Part shown: positions 42,541 to 51,972 of the stretch, piece after piece
Layout of the letters: every line of letters starts with the position of its first letter
Position numbering within the stretch: position 1 is the stretch's first letter
The notes under the pieces: generated by a model
Seen by the model: the letters and a program-made list of their open reading frames with translations, nothing else
Database searches by the model: none
Told to the model about the DNA's origin: nothing
Position numbers and translations under genes: made by a program
Assembly: GCF_014646655.1 (NCBI RefSeq)
Contig: NZ_BMNR01000004.1
Span: forward strand, 372,001-436,000
Direction: 5' to 3'
DNA: 64,000 nt
Source: Yeosuana aromativorans
Lineage (GTDB): Bacteria > Bacteroidota > Bacteroidia > Flavobacteriales > Flavobacteriaceae

Positions 42541-44805
42541 ATGATTCCAAAAGTTTTTAGAGAGGTAATTACTCTCAATGATGGAAGAGAAATCTCCATT
42601 GAAACCGGAAAGTTAGCCAAACAAGCTCATGGTTCGGTTGTAGTACAAATGGGCAACGCCATGTTGTTATGTACCGTTGTATCAAATTATGAAGCAAGTC
42701 CAGGTATAGACTTTTTACCACTTACTGTAGATTACAGAGAAAAATTTGCAGCTGCCGGACGTTACCCAGGCGGTTTCTTTAAAAGAGAAGCCAGACCTAG
42801 TGATGATGAAGTATTGACCATGCGTTTAGTAGACCGTGTGTTGCGCCCATTATTCCCAAAAGATTATCATGCAGAAACTCAAGTGATGATTCAGTTAATG
42901 TCTCATGACGAAAATGTAATGCCTGATGCCTTAGCAGGTTTAGCCGCTTCAGCAGCTATTCAATTGAGTGACGTTCCATTTGAAACGCCTATTTCAGAAG
43001 TACGTGTTGCACGTATCAATGGAGAATTTGTTATCAACCCTAGTAGAGAAGCGCTTTTGCAAGCTGACATTGACATGATGGTTGGTGCATCTGCTGACTC
43101 TGTGATGATGGTTGAAGGGGAAATGCATGAGTGCAGTGAAGAAGAAATGGCCGATGCCATTAAATTCGCTCATGAAGCCATTAAAGTACAATGTGAAGCG
43201 CAAGTAAAATTAGCTGAAGCATTTGGTAAAAAGGAAACCCGTGAATATGAGCCAGAAGCAGAAGATGAAGCATTAGCTCAAAAAATACATGATGCTGCAT
43301 ACCAAAAATGTTATGATATTGCCAAGCAAGCCTCTTCAAAACACGAGCGCGGTCTAGCATTTAGCGAAGTTAAAGAAGACGTAAAAGCACTATTCTCTGA
43401 AGAAGAACAAGAAGAACTTGGTAGTTTAATTTCAAAATATTTCAGCAAAGCACAAAAAAGTGCGGTTAGGGATTTAACCTTAAACGAAGGCTTACGATTG
43501 GACGGACGTAAAACCACTGACATCAGACCAATTTGGTGCGAAGTGGATTATTTACCATCTACTCATGGTTCTGCCATCTTTACACGAGGAGAAACCCAAG
43601 CGTTGGCAACAGTAACGTTAGGAACCTCTCGTGAGGCCAATGTTATTGATTTACCAACATACCAAGGCGAAGAAACGTTTTATTTACATTACAACTTCCC
43701 TCCTTTTTCAACTGGTGAAGCCAGACCATTAAGAGGAACATCTCGTAGAGAGGTCGGTCATGGAAATTTAGCTCAGCGTGCTTTAAAGAATATGGTGCCT
43801 GCCGATTTTCCTTACACCGTTAGAGTTGTTTCAGAAGTTTTGGAAAGTAACGGTTCATCATCTATGGCAACAGTTTGCGCTGGAACCATGGCCTTGATGG
43901 ATGCCGGTGTACAAATCAAAAAACCGGTTTCTGGTATTGCTATGGGATTGATTTCTGATGGCGATCGTTATGCCGTTTTAAGTGACATCCTTGGTGATGA
44001 AGATCATTTAGGTGACATGGACTTTAAAGTAACCGGAACCGAAGATGGTATCACCGCTTGTCAAATGGATATTAAAATCAAAGGATTATCTTATGAGATT
44101 TTAGTAAAAGCCTTAAAACAAGCTCGCGAAGGACGTTTATTTATCTTAAAGAAATTAACCGATACCATTGCAAAACCAAATGCTGACGTAAAACCACATG
44201 CTCCTAAAATGATAACCCGTGTTATTCCTAACGAGTATATTGGTGCATTGATTGGTCCTGGTGGTAAAGTCATTCAAGAATTGCAAAAAGCTACCAAAAC
44301 CACTATTGTCATCAACGAAGATCCTATTACCGAAGAAGGTATTGTGGAAATTTTAGGAACTGACCAAGCAGGTATTGATGCTGTTTTAGCCAAGATAGAT
44401 TCATTGATGTTCAAACCAGTTGTTGGAGAAGTTTATGAAGTGAAAGTGATAAAAATGCTTGATTTTGGTGCTGTTGTTGAATATACACAAGCTCCAGGAA
44501 ATGAGGTATTGTTACATGTAAGTGAACTGGCTTGGGAACGCACCGAAAACGTGTCTGATGTTGTAAACATGGGTGACGTTTTTGAAGTGAAGTATTTTGG
44601 TGTGGATCCAAAAACCCGCAAGGAAAAAGTGTCCAGAAAAGCCATTTTACCAAAACCTGAAGGTTATGTTGCCAGACCACCAAGAGATCACAATGATAGA
44701 GGTGGACGCGATAACCGCGGAAGAGATAACAGAGGTCGTGACAATCGCGGACGCGATAACCGTCGTGACGATAGAAGACCTAGAGAAGACAAGAAAGAGG
44801 ATTAA
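42541..44805 (+). CDS. pnp: polynucleotide phosphorylase
   Basis: A 754-residue exoribonuclease that degrades RNA from the 3' end with phosphate. Order: first RNase PH domain (residues about 10-145, with [20 protein letters not shown]), a helical domain, a second catalytic RNase PH domain (with FFLHY-type [16 protein letters not shown] and [15 protein letters not shown]), a KH domain with IGPGGK (about 575), and an S1 domain (about 630-695). The tail from about 710 is a low-complexity [11 protein letters not shown] repeat, absent from the enterobacterial enzyme, that likely binds RNA. Confidence 0.97.
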   Translation: MIPKVFREVITLNDGREISIETGKLAKQAHGSVVVQMGNAMLLCTVVSNYEASPGIDFLPLTVDYREKFAAAGRYPGGFFKREARPSDDEVLTMRLVDRVLRPLFPKDYHAETQVMIQLMSHDENVMPDALAGLAASAAIQLSDVPFETPISEVRVARINGEFVINPSREALLQADIDMMVGASADSVMMVEGEMHECSEEEMADAIKFAHEAIKVQCEAQVKLAEAFGKKETREYEPEAEDEALAQKIHDAAYQKCYDIAKQASSKHERGLAFSEVKEDVKALFSEEEQEELGSLISKYFSKAQKSAVRDLTLNEGLRLDGRKTTDIRPIWCEVDYLPSTHGSAIFTRGETQALATVTLGTSREANVIDLPTYQGEETFYLHYNFPPFSTGEARPLRGTSRREVGHGNLAQRALKNMVPADFPYTVRVVSEVLESNGSSSMATVCAGTMALMDAGVQIKKPVSGIAMGLISDGDRYAVLSDILGDEDHLGDMDFKVTGTEDGITACQMDIKIKGLSYEILVKALKQAREGRLFILKKLTDTIAKPNADVKPHAPKMITRVIPNEYIGALIGPGGKVIQELQKATKTTIVINEDPITEEGIVEILGTDQAGIDAVLAKIDSLMFKPVVGEVYEVKVIKMLDFGAVVEYTQAPGNEVLLHVSELAWERTENVSDVVNMGDVFEVKYFGVDPKTRKEKVSRKAILPKPEGYVARPPRDHNDRGGRDNRGRDNRGRDNRGRDNRRDDRRPREDKKED

Positions 44806-44830
44806 TTAAAATCTTTCAAATTTAACCATA

Positions 44831-44866
44831 ATAAAACCCTGGGAATTTAAGTTCTCAGGGTTTTAT
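44831..44866. terminator. bidirectional terminator of pnp and the beta-helix gene
   Basis: Long stem ATAAAACCCTG(G)GAA / TTC(T)CAGGGTTTTAT with T-rich flanks in both directions, between two convergent genes. Confidence 0.8.
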
Positions 44867-44889
44867 ATTTTAAAAAAGATTTGTTTTGT

Positions 44890-47154
44890 TTACCTGACAA
44901 TAATTTTGTCAACAAATAAATGGTTGTCAATTTTTGCGACAACAATTTTAATCCCTGACCCAAAATCATAAACCGGTAAATTAATATTTCTGTCGTTAAA
45001 ATCCTTTCTAACAATCAAGGCTCCGGTAATCTCATAAATTGAAACTTGGGCTGTTTTAAATTGCGTTTCTTTGTTCATGATTAACTTCAGAGTTTCATCT
45101 GAATATAGGATGGTTTTCTCTAAATGGGCATCTGAACTGTTTAGAAACACTTCTGAATTGGTGCTTAAAGCAGCATCATTAACCGACTCAACTTCTATTT
45201 TATCAATTGCACCATTTTCTAACATAATGCTATTACTGCCAGCATTTAAAGAAATGATAACAGGAAAAAATGTTGGGTTCCCCGATTGATAACAATATCC
45301 ATCAGAAAATGGCAAAAGAACACTTTCAGTTGCACCACCATTTACTGTAATTTGTAAACTTGATAACGTAGGGTTTGCATAAAAAACATTTAACAAATAC
45401 AGTCCTGAGGTTGCCACATTAACATTGTTGAATGTCAGCGTTTTTCCAGCTCCTAAAATATTTACCGCTTTTCCTCCTGATGCATTAACACAAGTAATTT
45501 CTGAACCACCAACAATAGTTGCAGATTCTGCTTCGTATGAATTGACTGTTGGAACATTGGGTTCTCCCGTTCCGTTATCAGCTCCAATATTGGTAGCCGT
45601 GGATAAATCAACTGGATTTCCAAAAATATCTTGGGTGACTTTTGACGTAACACCTTGAAAGATGCCAACTCCTGCTAACGGGAAATTAGGTTCTGTAAAA
45701 CTTAAAGCCGTTCCTAATGCTGGACTAAATGTTTTTAGTTTATATCCTGAAAAATGTCTTCGGCCCGGATCAAAAAGTCTAGGGTCCAACTCTTTTCTGG
45801 TGGCATCTTTATTTAAAAAATTTGTGTTAATGGTTCCGCCATACATAACATTTTTAGCAAAATTAGGCGTATCAACATCAAACAGATAGCCAGCTTGCCC
45901 AAGTTTAGCAGATGGCTCTAAATAAATAATGTTATTTATAAAGTTTAGTGAAGCTGCCTTTAAACTTATTTCACTATCACCAATAACATTTTTATAATCG
46001 GTGCCTTGATAAATGGAATTGTTATAAATATACACATTGGTACTTTTTTGAGGGTTATAGGCATAATCACTTACCCATAGCAACTTATTCTGACCAGCTG
46101 GATTGCCATCATTTACGCTGATATTATAACGCCAGATTATATTGTCATTGGCTCCCAATGTCTCACAAAAGCCACCTGCAGAATCCTCAGAATAATTATA
46201 TTGATACAAAATATTGGAATTTCCATAATCTACGTGCATCCCTGATGAGTCTCCACCACCTCTGGCATGTTGGGATGTGTTGTATTGCGCAACCACATCA
46301 TCTGAACCAAAAACCCACATGCCACTGCCTCTGGCAGTCATTCTGGGATCTGAACTTGAACCCGTAAATCGCATCAGGTTTTTTTCATAAAGCACCCGTT
46401 TTGAATTAGAAATAATAGTACCAGAACCACCAAGGTCAATAAATGTATTATTTCTTATAATGGCGTCAGAAACATACTTTCGCAACCACACGCCACATCG
46501 TTCAATATTGGTAAAATAACAATCCTCTATAATCACATCATTCACAAAGGCATTGAAAAAATAAATTCCAGACGAATAAATATTATTAAACGCAGTTCCT
46601 GAACTATCCAATGAATAAATATTTTGAAAGACCAAATTGGAGAATCTAAAATGGTTGAAAAGAACCGCATCCTCAAAATTACCAGAACCCGGAAGCGATT
46701 TAAAACTCTGTATAAAAATACCATACGCTTGATCATCGGGAGAACCAGCTTCTGAATCAAACCGTTCATTTTCTATTTGCAGATTATGAAACTCCAAATA
46801 CTCTTTGCCTGTAATTTTTATAGTACTTAGTGGGTCCGTTAAACCATTATTGCCATCGCTAGCGGTTAAAATTGGCAAATTGCCTGTGCCGTAACTATCA
46901 TAAATAATTGGAGATCCGTTAGAACCAGAATAGGAAACAACAATTTGTCCTGTAAACGTATCACCTCTTTTAAATAATATCTTATCGCCTGCACTGAGCA
47001 CCAAACTGTTCAATTTTGAAATGGTTTGAAATGGACTTGCTTGACTGCCCGCATTTGAATCATTCCCTGAAGAGCTACTGAAATAATAGGTGTTTTGAGC
47101 GTAAGCATGCACTAAACAAAACACAAATAACATACATGTAATTTTCTTAATCAT
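44890..47154 (-). CDS. secreted right-handed beta-helix protein with CBM-like and T9SS sorting domains
   Basis: A 754-residue protein with signal peptide MIKKITCMLFVFCLVHAYAQ. Residues about 20-480 form a parallel beta-helix of the pectate-lyase type, starting YYFSSSSGNDSNAGSQASPFQTI (DUF1565-like), with rungs such as VIIEDCYFTNIERCGVWLR and AIIRNNTFIDLGGSG. Residues about 530-660 look like a CBM6/35-type module (YEAESATIVGGS). The last 70 are a T9SS type A sorting domain. It may be a polysaccharide lyase or epimerase, but no catalytic triad is certain. It stands alone, 9 kb from the PUL. Confidence 0.82.
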   Translation of the reverse strand: MIKKITCMLFVFCLVHAYAQNTYYFSSSSGNDSNAGSQASPFQTISKLNSLVLSAGDKILFKRGDTFTGQIVVSYSGSNGSPIIYDSYGTGNLPILTASDGNNGLTDPLSTIKITGKEYLEFHNLQIENERFDSEAGSPDDQAYGIFIQSFKSLPGSGNFEDAVLFNHFRFSNLVFQNIYSLDSSGTAFNNIYSSGIYFFNAFVNDVIIEDCYFTNIERCGVWLRKYVSDAIIRNNTFIDLGGSGTIISNSKRVLYEKNLMRFTGSSSDPRMTARGSGMWVFGSDDVVAQYNTSQHARGGGDSSGMHVDYGNSNILYQYNYSEDSAGGFCETLGANDNIIWRYNISVNDGNPAGQNKLLWVSDYAYNPQKSTNVYIYNNSIYQGTDYKNVIGDSEISLKAASLNFINNIIYLEPSAKLGQAGYLFDVDTPNFAKNVMYGGTINTNFLNKDATRKELDPRLFDPGRRHFSGYKLKTFSPALGTALSFTEPNFPLAGVGIFQGVTSKVTQDIFGNPVDLSTATNIGADNGTGEPNVPTVNSYEAESATIVGGSEITCVNASGGKAVNILGAGKTLTFNNVNVATSGLYLLNVFYANPTLSSLQITVNGGATESVLLPFSDGYCYQSGNPTFFPVIISLNAGSNSIMLENGAIDKIEVESVNDAALSTNSEVFLNSSDAHLEKTILYSDETLKLIMNKETQFKTAQVSIYEITGALIVRKDFNDRNINLPVYDFGSGIKIVVAKIDNHLFVDKIIVR

Positions 47155-47390
47155 ATTTGATTTTTTTAATGATTACAAATTATGACAAGTAAAAAACATA
47201 CTGGGATACGTTTCGGTCAATTAAAGGGTCTATCAAAGCAATTTTTCAAAATCTAAATATACTATCATTCAGTTAGCAATAAGATGTTCTATGTGCAATC
47301 TGCTTTTTATATGTTGTAGTGAAACCATAAGAAAACGTTAAACACCCACTTAAATTTGCTTTTGTCCTATTTTTTGTTATATTGATAGTT

Positions 47391-47765
47391 ATGATTTACA
47401 CAGACAAAAAAAAATATTCAGACATTTTAAACGAATCCGTATCCTATCTTGAGCAACGGGGTTATGAAAACATTAAAGCCGATACAGACGGCTATGAAAC
47501 ACCAAAATCATTCAACAAAAAAGGAAGTGATATTACCATCACTCCGGATATTGTTGCAGAAAAGGAAGGTAGAAAACATTATTTTGAACTGAGCTTAAAA
47601 TCTGATAAGCCCAGATTACTCAAGTCAAAGTGGTTGTTTTTAAACACCTTAAGCGCTTTAAAGTCAAGCAAGTTCAGATTGATTACCACTAAGGGGCATT
47701 ATAAATTTACCAATGAAATGCTTAGTGACATCAACCTAAATGATAAAAAATTAATAAAAATTTAA
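47391..47765 (+). CDS. small protein, possible nuclease-like fold
   Basis: A 124-residue protein starting MIYTDKKKYSDILNESVSYL. The frame is open back to a TTG at 47382, but the ATG at 47391 is preferred. The pattern helix, then PDIVAEKEGRKHYFELSLK, then a helix and strand (KFRLITTKGHY) resembles the core of PD-(D/E)xK proteins: a PD pair followed by Glu and Lys. However, the spacing is ExxxK rather than ExK, so activity is uncertain. It lies upstream of the sigma factor on the same strand. Confidence 0.6.
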   Translation: MIYTDKKKYSDILNESVSYLEQRGYENIKADTDGYETPKSFNKKGSDITITPDIVAEKEGRKHYFELSLKSDKPRLLKSKWLFLNTLSALKSSKFRLITTKGHYKFTNEMLSDINLNDKKLIKI

Positions 47766-47846
47766 TTTCTTGTAACAAAAACAGTCTTTCTTACGTATAA
47801 CCACTTAGTAAAGAAAATTCACTTAAAAATTACAGGAGAACTTTAA

Positions 47847-48710
47847 ATGAGACAACTTAAAATTACGAAGCAGGTAACCAACAGAGAGACCGCTTCGTTA
47901 GACAAATATCTTCAAGAAATTGGAAAAGTTGACTTAATTACCGCAGACGAAGAAGTAGAATTAGCACAACGCATCAAAGCAGGAGACCAAGTTGCTTTAG
48001 AAAAGTTGACCAAGGCTAATTTACGTTTTGTTGTTTCGGTAGCTAAGCAATATCAAAACCAAGGATTAACATTGCCCGATTTAATTAATGAAGGTAATCT
48101 AGGTTTAATCAAGGCGGCACAACGTTTTGATGAAACCCGTGGTTTTAAATTTATTTCTTATGCGGTTTGGTGGATTCGTCAATCCATTTTACAAGCATTG
48201 GCTGAGCAATCTCGTATTGTTCGTTTGCCTTTGAACAAGATTGGTTCTATCAACAAAATCAATAAAACATTCGCCTTTTTAGAGCAATCACATGAGCGCC
48301 CACCAAGTGCCGAAGAAATTGCAAAAGAGTTGGACATGACCATTAACGATGTTAAGGAATCCATGAAAAACTCTGGCCGTCACGTAAGTATGGACGCGCC
48401 TTTGGTAGAAGGAGAAGACTCCAATCTTTACGATGTACTTAACAGTGGTGAATCGCCCAATCCGGACAAAGAATTATTACACGAATCATTGCGCACGGAG
48501 ATTGAACGCGCTTTGGAAACATTAACACCTCGTGAAGCAGATGTTATTCGTTTGTACTTTGGGTTAGGTAACCAACATCCAATGACCTTGGAGGAAATAG
48601 GAGAAACATTTGATTTGACTCGCGAACGTGTTCGTCAAATCAAGGAAAAAGCTATTAGAAGACTAAAACATACTTCTAGAAGTAAAATTTTAAAAACCTA
48701 TTTGGGTTAA
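47847..48710 (+). CDS. rpoD: primary RNA polymerase sigma factor (RpoD/SigA, Bacteroidota type)
   Basis: A 287-residue sigma-70 factor with the short N-terminus typical of Bacteroidota: no region 1.1. Region 1.2 lies at [26 protein letters not shown]. Regions 2.1-2.4 run from [18 protein letters not shown] through [20 protein letters not shown]. Region 3 is around [15 protein letters not shown]. Region 4.2 is [28 protein letters not shown]. This factor is expected to recognise the TTTG/TAnnTTTG promoters found across the window. Two hairpin terminators follow. Confidence 0.95.
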   Translation: MRQLKITKQVTNRETASLDKYLQEIGKVDLITADEEVELAQRIKAGDQVALEKLTKANLRFVVSVAKQYQNQGLTLPDLINEGNLGLIKAAQRFDETRGFKFISYAVWWIRQSILQALAEQSRIVRLPLNKIGSINKINKTFAFLEQSHERPPSAEEIAKELDMTINDVKESMKNSGRHVSMDAPLVEGEDSNLYDVLNSGESPNPDKELLHESLRTEIERALETLTPREADVIRLYFGLGNQHPMTLEEIGETFDLTRERVRQIKEKAIRRLKHTSRSKILKTYLG

Positions 48711-48849
48711 AATTAATTTGGCGAATTGGCTATATATTGGATATTTTTATTATCTTAAATTTTATAGTAAATTGCACAAAATTGATAATACATAATTAAA
48801 TTATAATTAGTTAGTAATCATTGAAAATTACGACTAAATAACAGTAACA

Positions 48850-48877
48850 AACAGTTCAACATAACTGTTCGTTTTTT
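48850..48877 (+). terminator. first terminator-like hairpin after rpoD
   Basis: AACAGTT / AACTGTT with a CAACAT loop, followed by CGTTTTTT. It lies 140 bases past the rpoD stop, leaving a long 3' untranslated region. Confidence 0.6.
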
Positions 48878-48889
48878 GATTGATGAAAG

Positions 48890-48922
48890 AACCCTCGGCT
48901 GATTACCGAGGGTTTGTTTTTA
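48890..48922 (+). terminator. second terminator after rpoD
   Basis: A perfect 9-bp stem, AACCCTCGG / CCGAGGGTT, with a 7-base loop and a following T-rich run (TGTTTTT). It is GC-rich compared with its surroundings and the stronger of the pair. Confidence 0.8.
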
Positions 48923-48997
48923 TTAAATATACTCCTTTGGTTTTTTTTATAAATATTCAAACACATATTGATTTCGCATTAAAAAATTAATTAAATT

Positions 48998-49005
48998 TAT
49001 TTTTG
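48998..49005 (+). promoter_or_regulatory. -7 box (TATTTTTG) for the BLUF gene
   Basis: An exact TAnnTTTG match, 27 bases before the ATG at 49033. It makes the earlier in-frame TTG at 49003 impossible as a start. Confidence 0.55.
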
Positions 49006-49032
49006 AGGGGTGATACAAAACCAAATAACTTT

Positions 49033-49437
49033 ATGCTGAAAACGATATGCTACATTAGCGATTCCAATATCAACAATTCAACAAACGAACTGAAAGAATT
49101 ATTACGCGTTGCAAAAATAAACAACAGTAAAAACCAAATAACAGGCGTACTAATACACAAAAGCAGCAATTTTCTGCAAGTACTTGAAGGAGATCAAAAA
49201 CATGTTGATGCCCTTTTTAGGAGAATCAGTCTTGATGATAGACACCAAAATATTTTTAAACTTCTTGAGACTACCATTGACGAACGTTATTTTGAAGGTT
49301 ACAAATTTGGTTTCACGGTAATTAATACTCGAAATGCCCTTAAAAACCTTGAAGACTATTTAAATTGGTTAAGAGATGCCGAAAACTTAATTGCCAATGA
49401 AATTGTGGCAATGGTTAAAAATTTTATTACCAGATGA
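49033..49437 (+). CDS. standalone BLUF-domain blue-light receptor
   Basis: A 134-residue protein starting MLKTICYISDSNI. It is a BLUF domain that binds FAD and switches on blue light. Residues equivalent to those of cyanobacterial PixD are present: Tyr7 (PixD Tyr8), Asn31 in NNSKNQITG (Asn32) and Gln49 in FLQVLEGD (Gln50). The semi-conserved Trp near PixD position 91 is replaced (EGYKFGF). About 35 residues of helix follow the domain, but no enzymatic output. It must signal through a partner protein, and none is adjacent. Confidence 0.9.
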   Translation: MLKTICYISDSNINNSTNELKELLRVAKINNSKNQITGVLIHKSSNFLQVLEGDQKHVDALFRRISLDDRHQNIFKLLETTIDERYFEGYKFGFTVINTRNALKNLEDYLNWLRDAENLIANEIVAMVKNFITR

Positions 49438-49460
49438 TAATAAAACTAAATTAAAACCTT

Positions 49461-49468
49461 TAATTTTG
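49461..49468 (+). promoter_or_regulatory. -7 box (TAATTTTG) for rpe
   Basis: An exact TAnnTTTG match, 22 bases before the rpe ATG and right after the BLUF stop. Confidence 0.6.
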
Positions 49469-49490
49469 GCAAAACCAATTGATTAAATAA

Positions 49491-50153
49491 ATGGCTTCAA
49501 AATTAATAGCACCTTCCTTACTGGCAGCTGATTTCGCAAACCTTCAACGTGACATAGAAATGGTAAACCAAAGTGAGGCCGATTGGTTTCATATTGACAT
49601 CATGGACGGTGTTTTTGTTCCAAATATTTCTTACGGAATGCCCGTGCTTAAAGCCATAACAAAACATACCAAAAAATTGGTTGACGTTCATTTAATGATT
49701 GTTGACCCCGATAGATATATCAAAACATTTGCAGATTTAGGCAGCAATATTTTAACCGTACATTATGAAGCTTGCAATCATTTACACAGAACACTCCAAG
49801 CTATAAAAGCAGCTGGTATGAAAGCCGGTGTTGCACTAAATCCACATACCAATGTTAGTCTTTTGGAAGACACTATTAATGATATTGATTTGGTACTTAT
49901 TATGAGTGTTAATCCTGGTTTTGGCGGACAAAGTTTTATAGAAAACACATATAATAAAATTACACAACTTAGAGATTTAATCACTAGAAAAGGCGCTTCA
50001 ACCCTAATAGAGATTGATGGTGGTGTCTCCACCGAAAACGCCAAACAATTAGCAGTGGCTGGTGCCGATGTGTTGGTTGCCGGAAGCTTTGTTTTTAAAA
50101 GTGCCGCACCAAAAGAGACCATCAAGCTTTTAAAAACCGTGGCTAATTCTTAA
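49491..50153 (+). CDS. rpe: ribulose-phosphate 3-epimerase
   Basis: A 220-residue TIM-barrel enzyme of the pentose phosphate pathway. Motifs: HIDIMDGVFVPNISYG (metal His and catalytic Asp), DVHLMIVDP, MSVNPGFGGQSFIENT and the second catalytic Asp in EIDGGVSTEN, followed by phosphate-binding AGADVLVAGSFVF. The length is typical. It has its own promoter box although the BLUF gene lies only 53 bases upstream. Confidence 0.97.
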   Translation: MASKLIAPSLLAADFANLQRDIEMVNQSEADWFHIDIMDGVFVPNISYGMPVLKAITKHTKKLVDVHLMIVDPDRYIKTFADLGSNILTVHYEACNHLHRTLQAIKAAGMKAGVALNPHTNVSLLEDTINDIDLVLIMSVNPGFGGQSFIENTYNKITQLRDLITRKGASTLIEIDGGVSTENAKQLAVAGADVLVAGSFVFKSAAPKETIKLLKTVANS

Positions 50154-50443
50154 AGACAGCTAAATACATAAAAAAGCTTCATATCTTTTTGCTTATCCAA
50201 TAAATGAATTATTTTTTCGTTTGCATTGCAATATATGGTAAGGATTTTTTTATTGAAAACACTTATTACGGAATAGCTAAATAATATACCATAATGCATT
50301 TTAAAGCATTAATTTTAAGGTGTTTTTCTTACCTTGCATAACTTGATTTGCTTACTCAAATTAGCTAAAATCAAAAGATTAATATTTAATAATGGGATTA
50401 AAAAACACGTTCGTTTTTTTTAATCTTTTAAAAATTTTTAATT

Positions 50444-50653
50444 ATGGGAAGACCTGCAACTAAACCAGCAGAACTGAGAGATGGATATTATATTGAAATT
50501 AGAAATAGAAATTCAAATTCTGGCGTAAAAATCAGAAGAGATAACAGTGATCAAATGTACCGTGCTGCTAAGGAATATGAAAGAAGTAAAGAAGTTATTA
50601 TCTTGGGAAAATATAAAAATGGGAAGTTGGTTGAAAGTCTGGAAAAAGTATAA
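50444..50653 (+). CDS. small conserved basic protein
   Basis: A 69-residue protein: MGRPATKPAELRDGYYIEIRNRNSNSGVKIRRDNSDQMYRAAKEYERSKE, given here by segments GRPATKPAELRDGYYIE and GVKIRRDNSDQMYRAA. It is strongly basic, with three predicted strands and a helix. The MGRPxxKP start recalls AT-hook-like or small DNA-binding proteins, but this is only a resemblance. A 290-base AT-rich region precedes it, in which no other gene is seen. It converges with the MtfA-like gene. Confidence 0.6.
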   Translation: MGRPATKPAELRDGYYIEIRNRNSNSGVKIRRDNSDQMYRAAKEYERSKEVIILGKYKNGKLVESLEKV

Positions 50654-50671
50654 TCCTTCATTTTTGCGTTC

Positions 50672-51523
50672 CTAATACCCAGCAAAATCAAAATTCAGCA
50701 TTTGCCGTATCTTAAAATATATATTAGGGAAATGCTGTTTAAACTCTTTCGGTGATTCAATAAAGCTTTCTACAACCACTGCCAAAAACTCAAATTGATT
50801 GGTAAAAGCATACTTTCTAATGTATTTAGATTGAATCAATTCTTCTCGCAGTGATTCATCTTTTGAAAGCATTTCAGTCAATTCAGTAAACGAATCACTA
50901 AAAATAGTAGAGCTTATATCGCGCTCATTCAAACTATTCAGGTGAATGGCGTGAACAAACTCATGAATCCCCAAGTTGATGTTATCTTTGGTTGTTTTGT
51001 AACCTAATTTAAAATCCTTCCAAGAAATCACAAGTGCTTTTAATTTGGGGTTAAACTCTCCTTTATGGTATTCATTGTTTATTTTTGAAAAAAACTTGTC
51101 AGGGTATACTACAATTTTATTTATCAGGCCTATATAGAAATCCCTAAAACCAAACGTGAGCATGACGGCGGTTGATGCTATTAAAACCTTAACCTCATCT
51201 GTTATTTTCATCCCGTCTCTACCAATAAAATCTTTATCCTTTATGAAGGATGCAACTCGGTGTTCAAAATACTTTTTATGTTTGCTATCCAACTTGCCAT
51301 AAAAAAGAAACTGGTTTTTTAAGATGAATATTTGATTTTGGCTTAAGGTTCTTAAAAAAGGATAAAAATGAACAAAAAAGGGCTTTTTCCTTCTCAACAC
51401 ATATCCCATTTCTATCATTTTCATAGCAAATTGTAAAAGTATATACAACAGCAGCGCAAAGAATATCCCTAAGATAATTTTGCTGCCAATGGTATACATT
51501 TCTATAGCATTGATAAATAGCAT
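50672..51523 (-). CDS. MtfA-like zinc-dependent peptidase
   Basis: A 283-residue protein with one N-terminal membrane helix (residues about 12-35), and then a soluble domain with the zinc motif HEFVHAIH (HExxH-type) and a downstream Glu in FLAVVVESFIESP. These match the MtfA/M90 peptidase family (DgsA anti-repressor in enterobacteria). The membrane anchor is different from the soluble Escherichia coli MtfA. An alternative start is the Met at codon 9. The target is unknown. Confidence 0.85.
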   Translation of the reverse strand: MLFINAIEMYTIGSKIILGIFFALLLYILLQFAMKMIEMGYVLRRKKPFFVHFYPFLRTLSQNQIFILKNQFLFYGKLDSKHKKYFEHRVASFIKDKDFIGRDGMKITDEVKVLIASTAVMLTFGFRDFYIGLINKIVVYPDKFFSKINNEYHKGEFNPKLKALVISWKDFKLGYKTTKDNINLGIHEFVHAIHLNSLNERDISSTIFSDSFTELTEMLSKDESLREELIQSKYIRKYAFTNQFEFLAVVVESFIESPKEFKQHFPNIYFKIRQMLNFDFAGY

Positions 51524-51627
51524 AACCCTTTAAACGTTATTGATGGAAATAAATTTTAATATATCCTAACGGAAAATATATCTTAAAGATAAATGATTGC
51601 CACTAATCGGGCACAAGATGAAAATGA

Positions 51628-51667
51628 AAAATCCTAACATATTAATAAATTAATATGTTAGGATTTT
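51628..51667. terminator. 18-bp perfect stem-loop
   Basis: AAAATCCTAACATATTAA and its exact complement surround a TAAA loop; the arms begin and end with A/T runs, so it could terminate in either direction. No gene ends nearby: the nearest, on the minus strand, is 300 bases away. Confidence 0.5.
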
Positions 51668-51920
51668 GCTATGTGAACCACATAGACCTTACTTCAAACC
51701 AAATATTAGAACTTTTCAAAAATTTAAATAGAAATTTTAGACAAAAGGTAGAAATCGAAAACAAATAATGACTCAATTATTGATTTTATTTAATTACTAT
51801 TTTTATTTATGCCCCGATAGCAAGATTAAAAAAATGATTCATTGGTTTAACTTCATTAACCTACAGAAAACACTAAGTTCATTCTCTGATAAAGCAAGTT
51901 ATTGTAAGTGTTCAAAAAAA

Positions 51921-51944
51921 GCCAAATGCAACAATGCATTTGGC
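51921..51944 (-). terminator. terminator after the beta-helix gene
   Basis: A perfect 10-bp stem, GCCAAATGCA / TGCATTTGGC, with an ACAA loop. On the minus strand it is followed by seven T. It lies 29 bases past the stop of the gene at 51973-53469. Confidence 0.85.
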
Positions 51945-51972
51945 CTTTAGATAATGAAAAAGATTTTAAGAC

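Larger units (their letters stand above)
48711..49032. other. intergenic region after rpoD
   Basis: 322 bases without a gene. The first 140 are AT-rich and featureless. Two consecutive terminator-like hairpins follow (48850-48877 and 48890-48922), then the promoter box of the BLUF gene at 48998. Confidence 0.6.
51524..51972. other. intergenic region with two strong hairpins
   Basis: 449 bases separate the MtfA-like gene from the beta-helix gene. Two perfect hairpins are present (51628-51667 and 51921-51944). A 60-codon plus-strand frame (51768-51950) runs through the second hairpin and has no family signs. No other gene is seen. Confidence 0.6.

Noticed and set aside
44697-44790. Repeated DNA at the 3' end of pnp considered as a tandem repeat element
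   Set aside because: It is coding sequence for the RG-rich tail, in frame to the stop.
51768-51950. 60-codon plus-strand frame
   Set aside because: It overlaps the terminator hairpin at 51921-51944, has low complexity and no recognisable start region.
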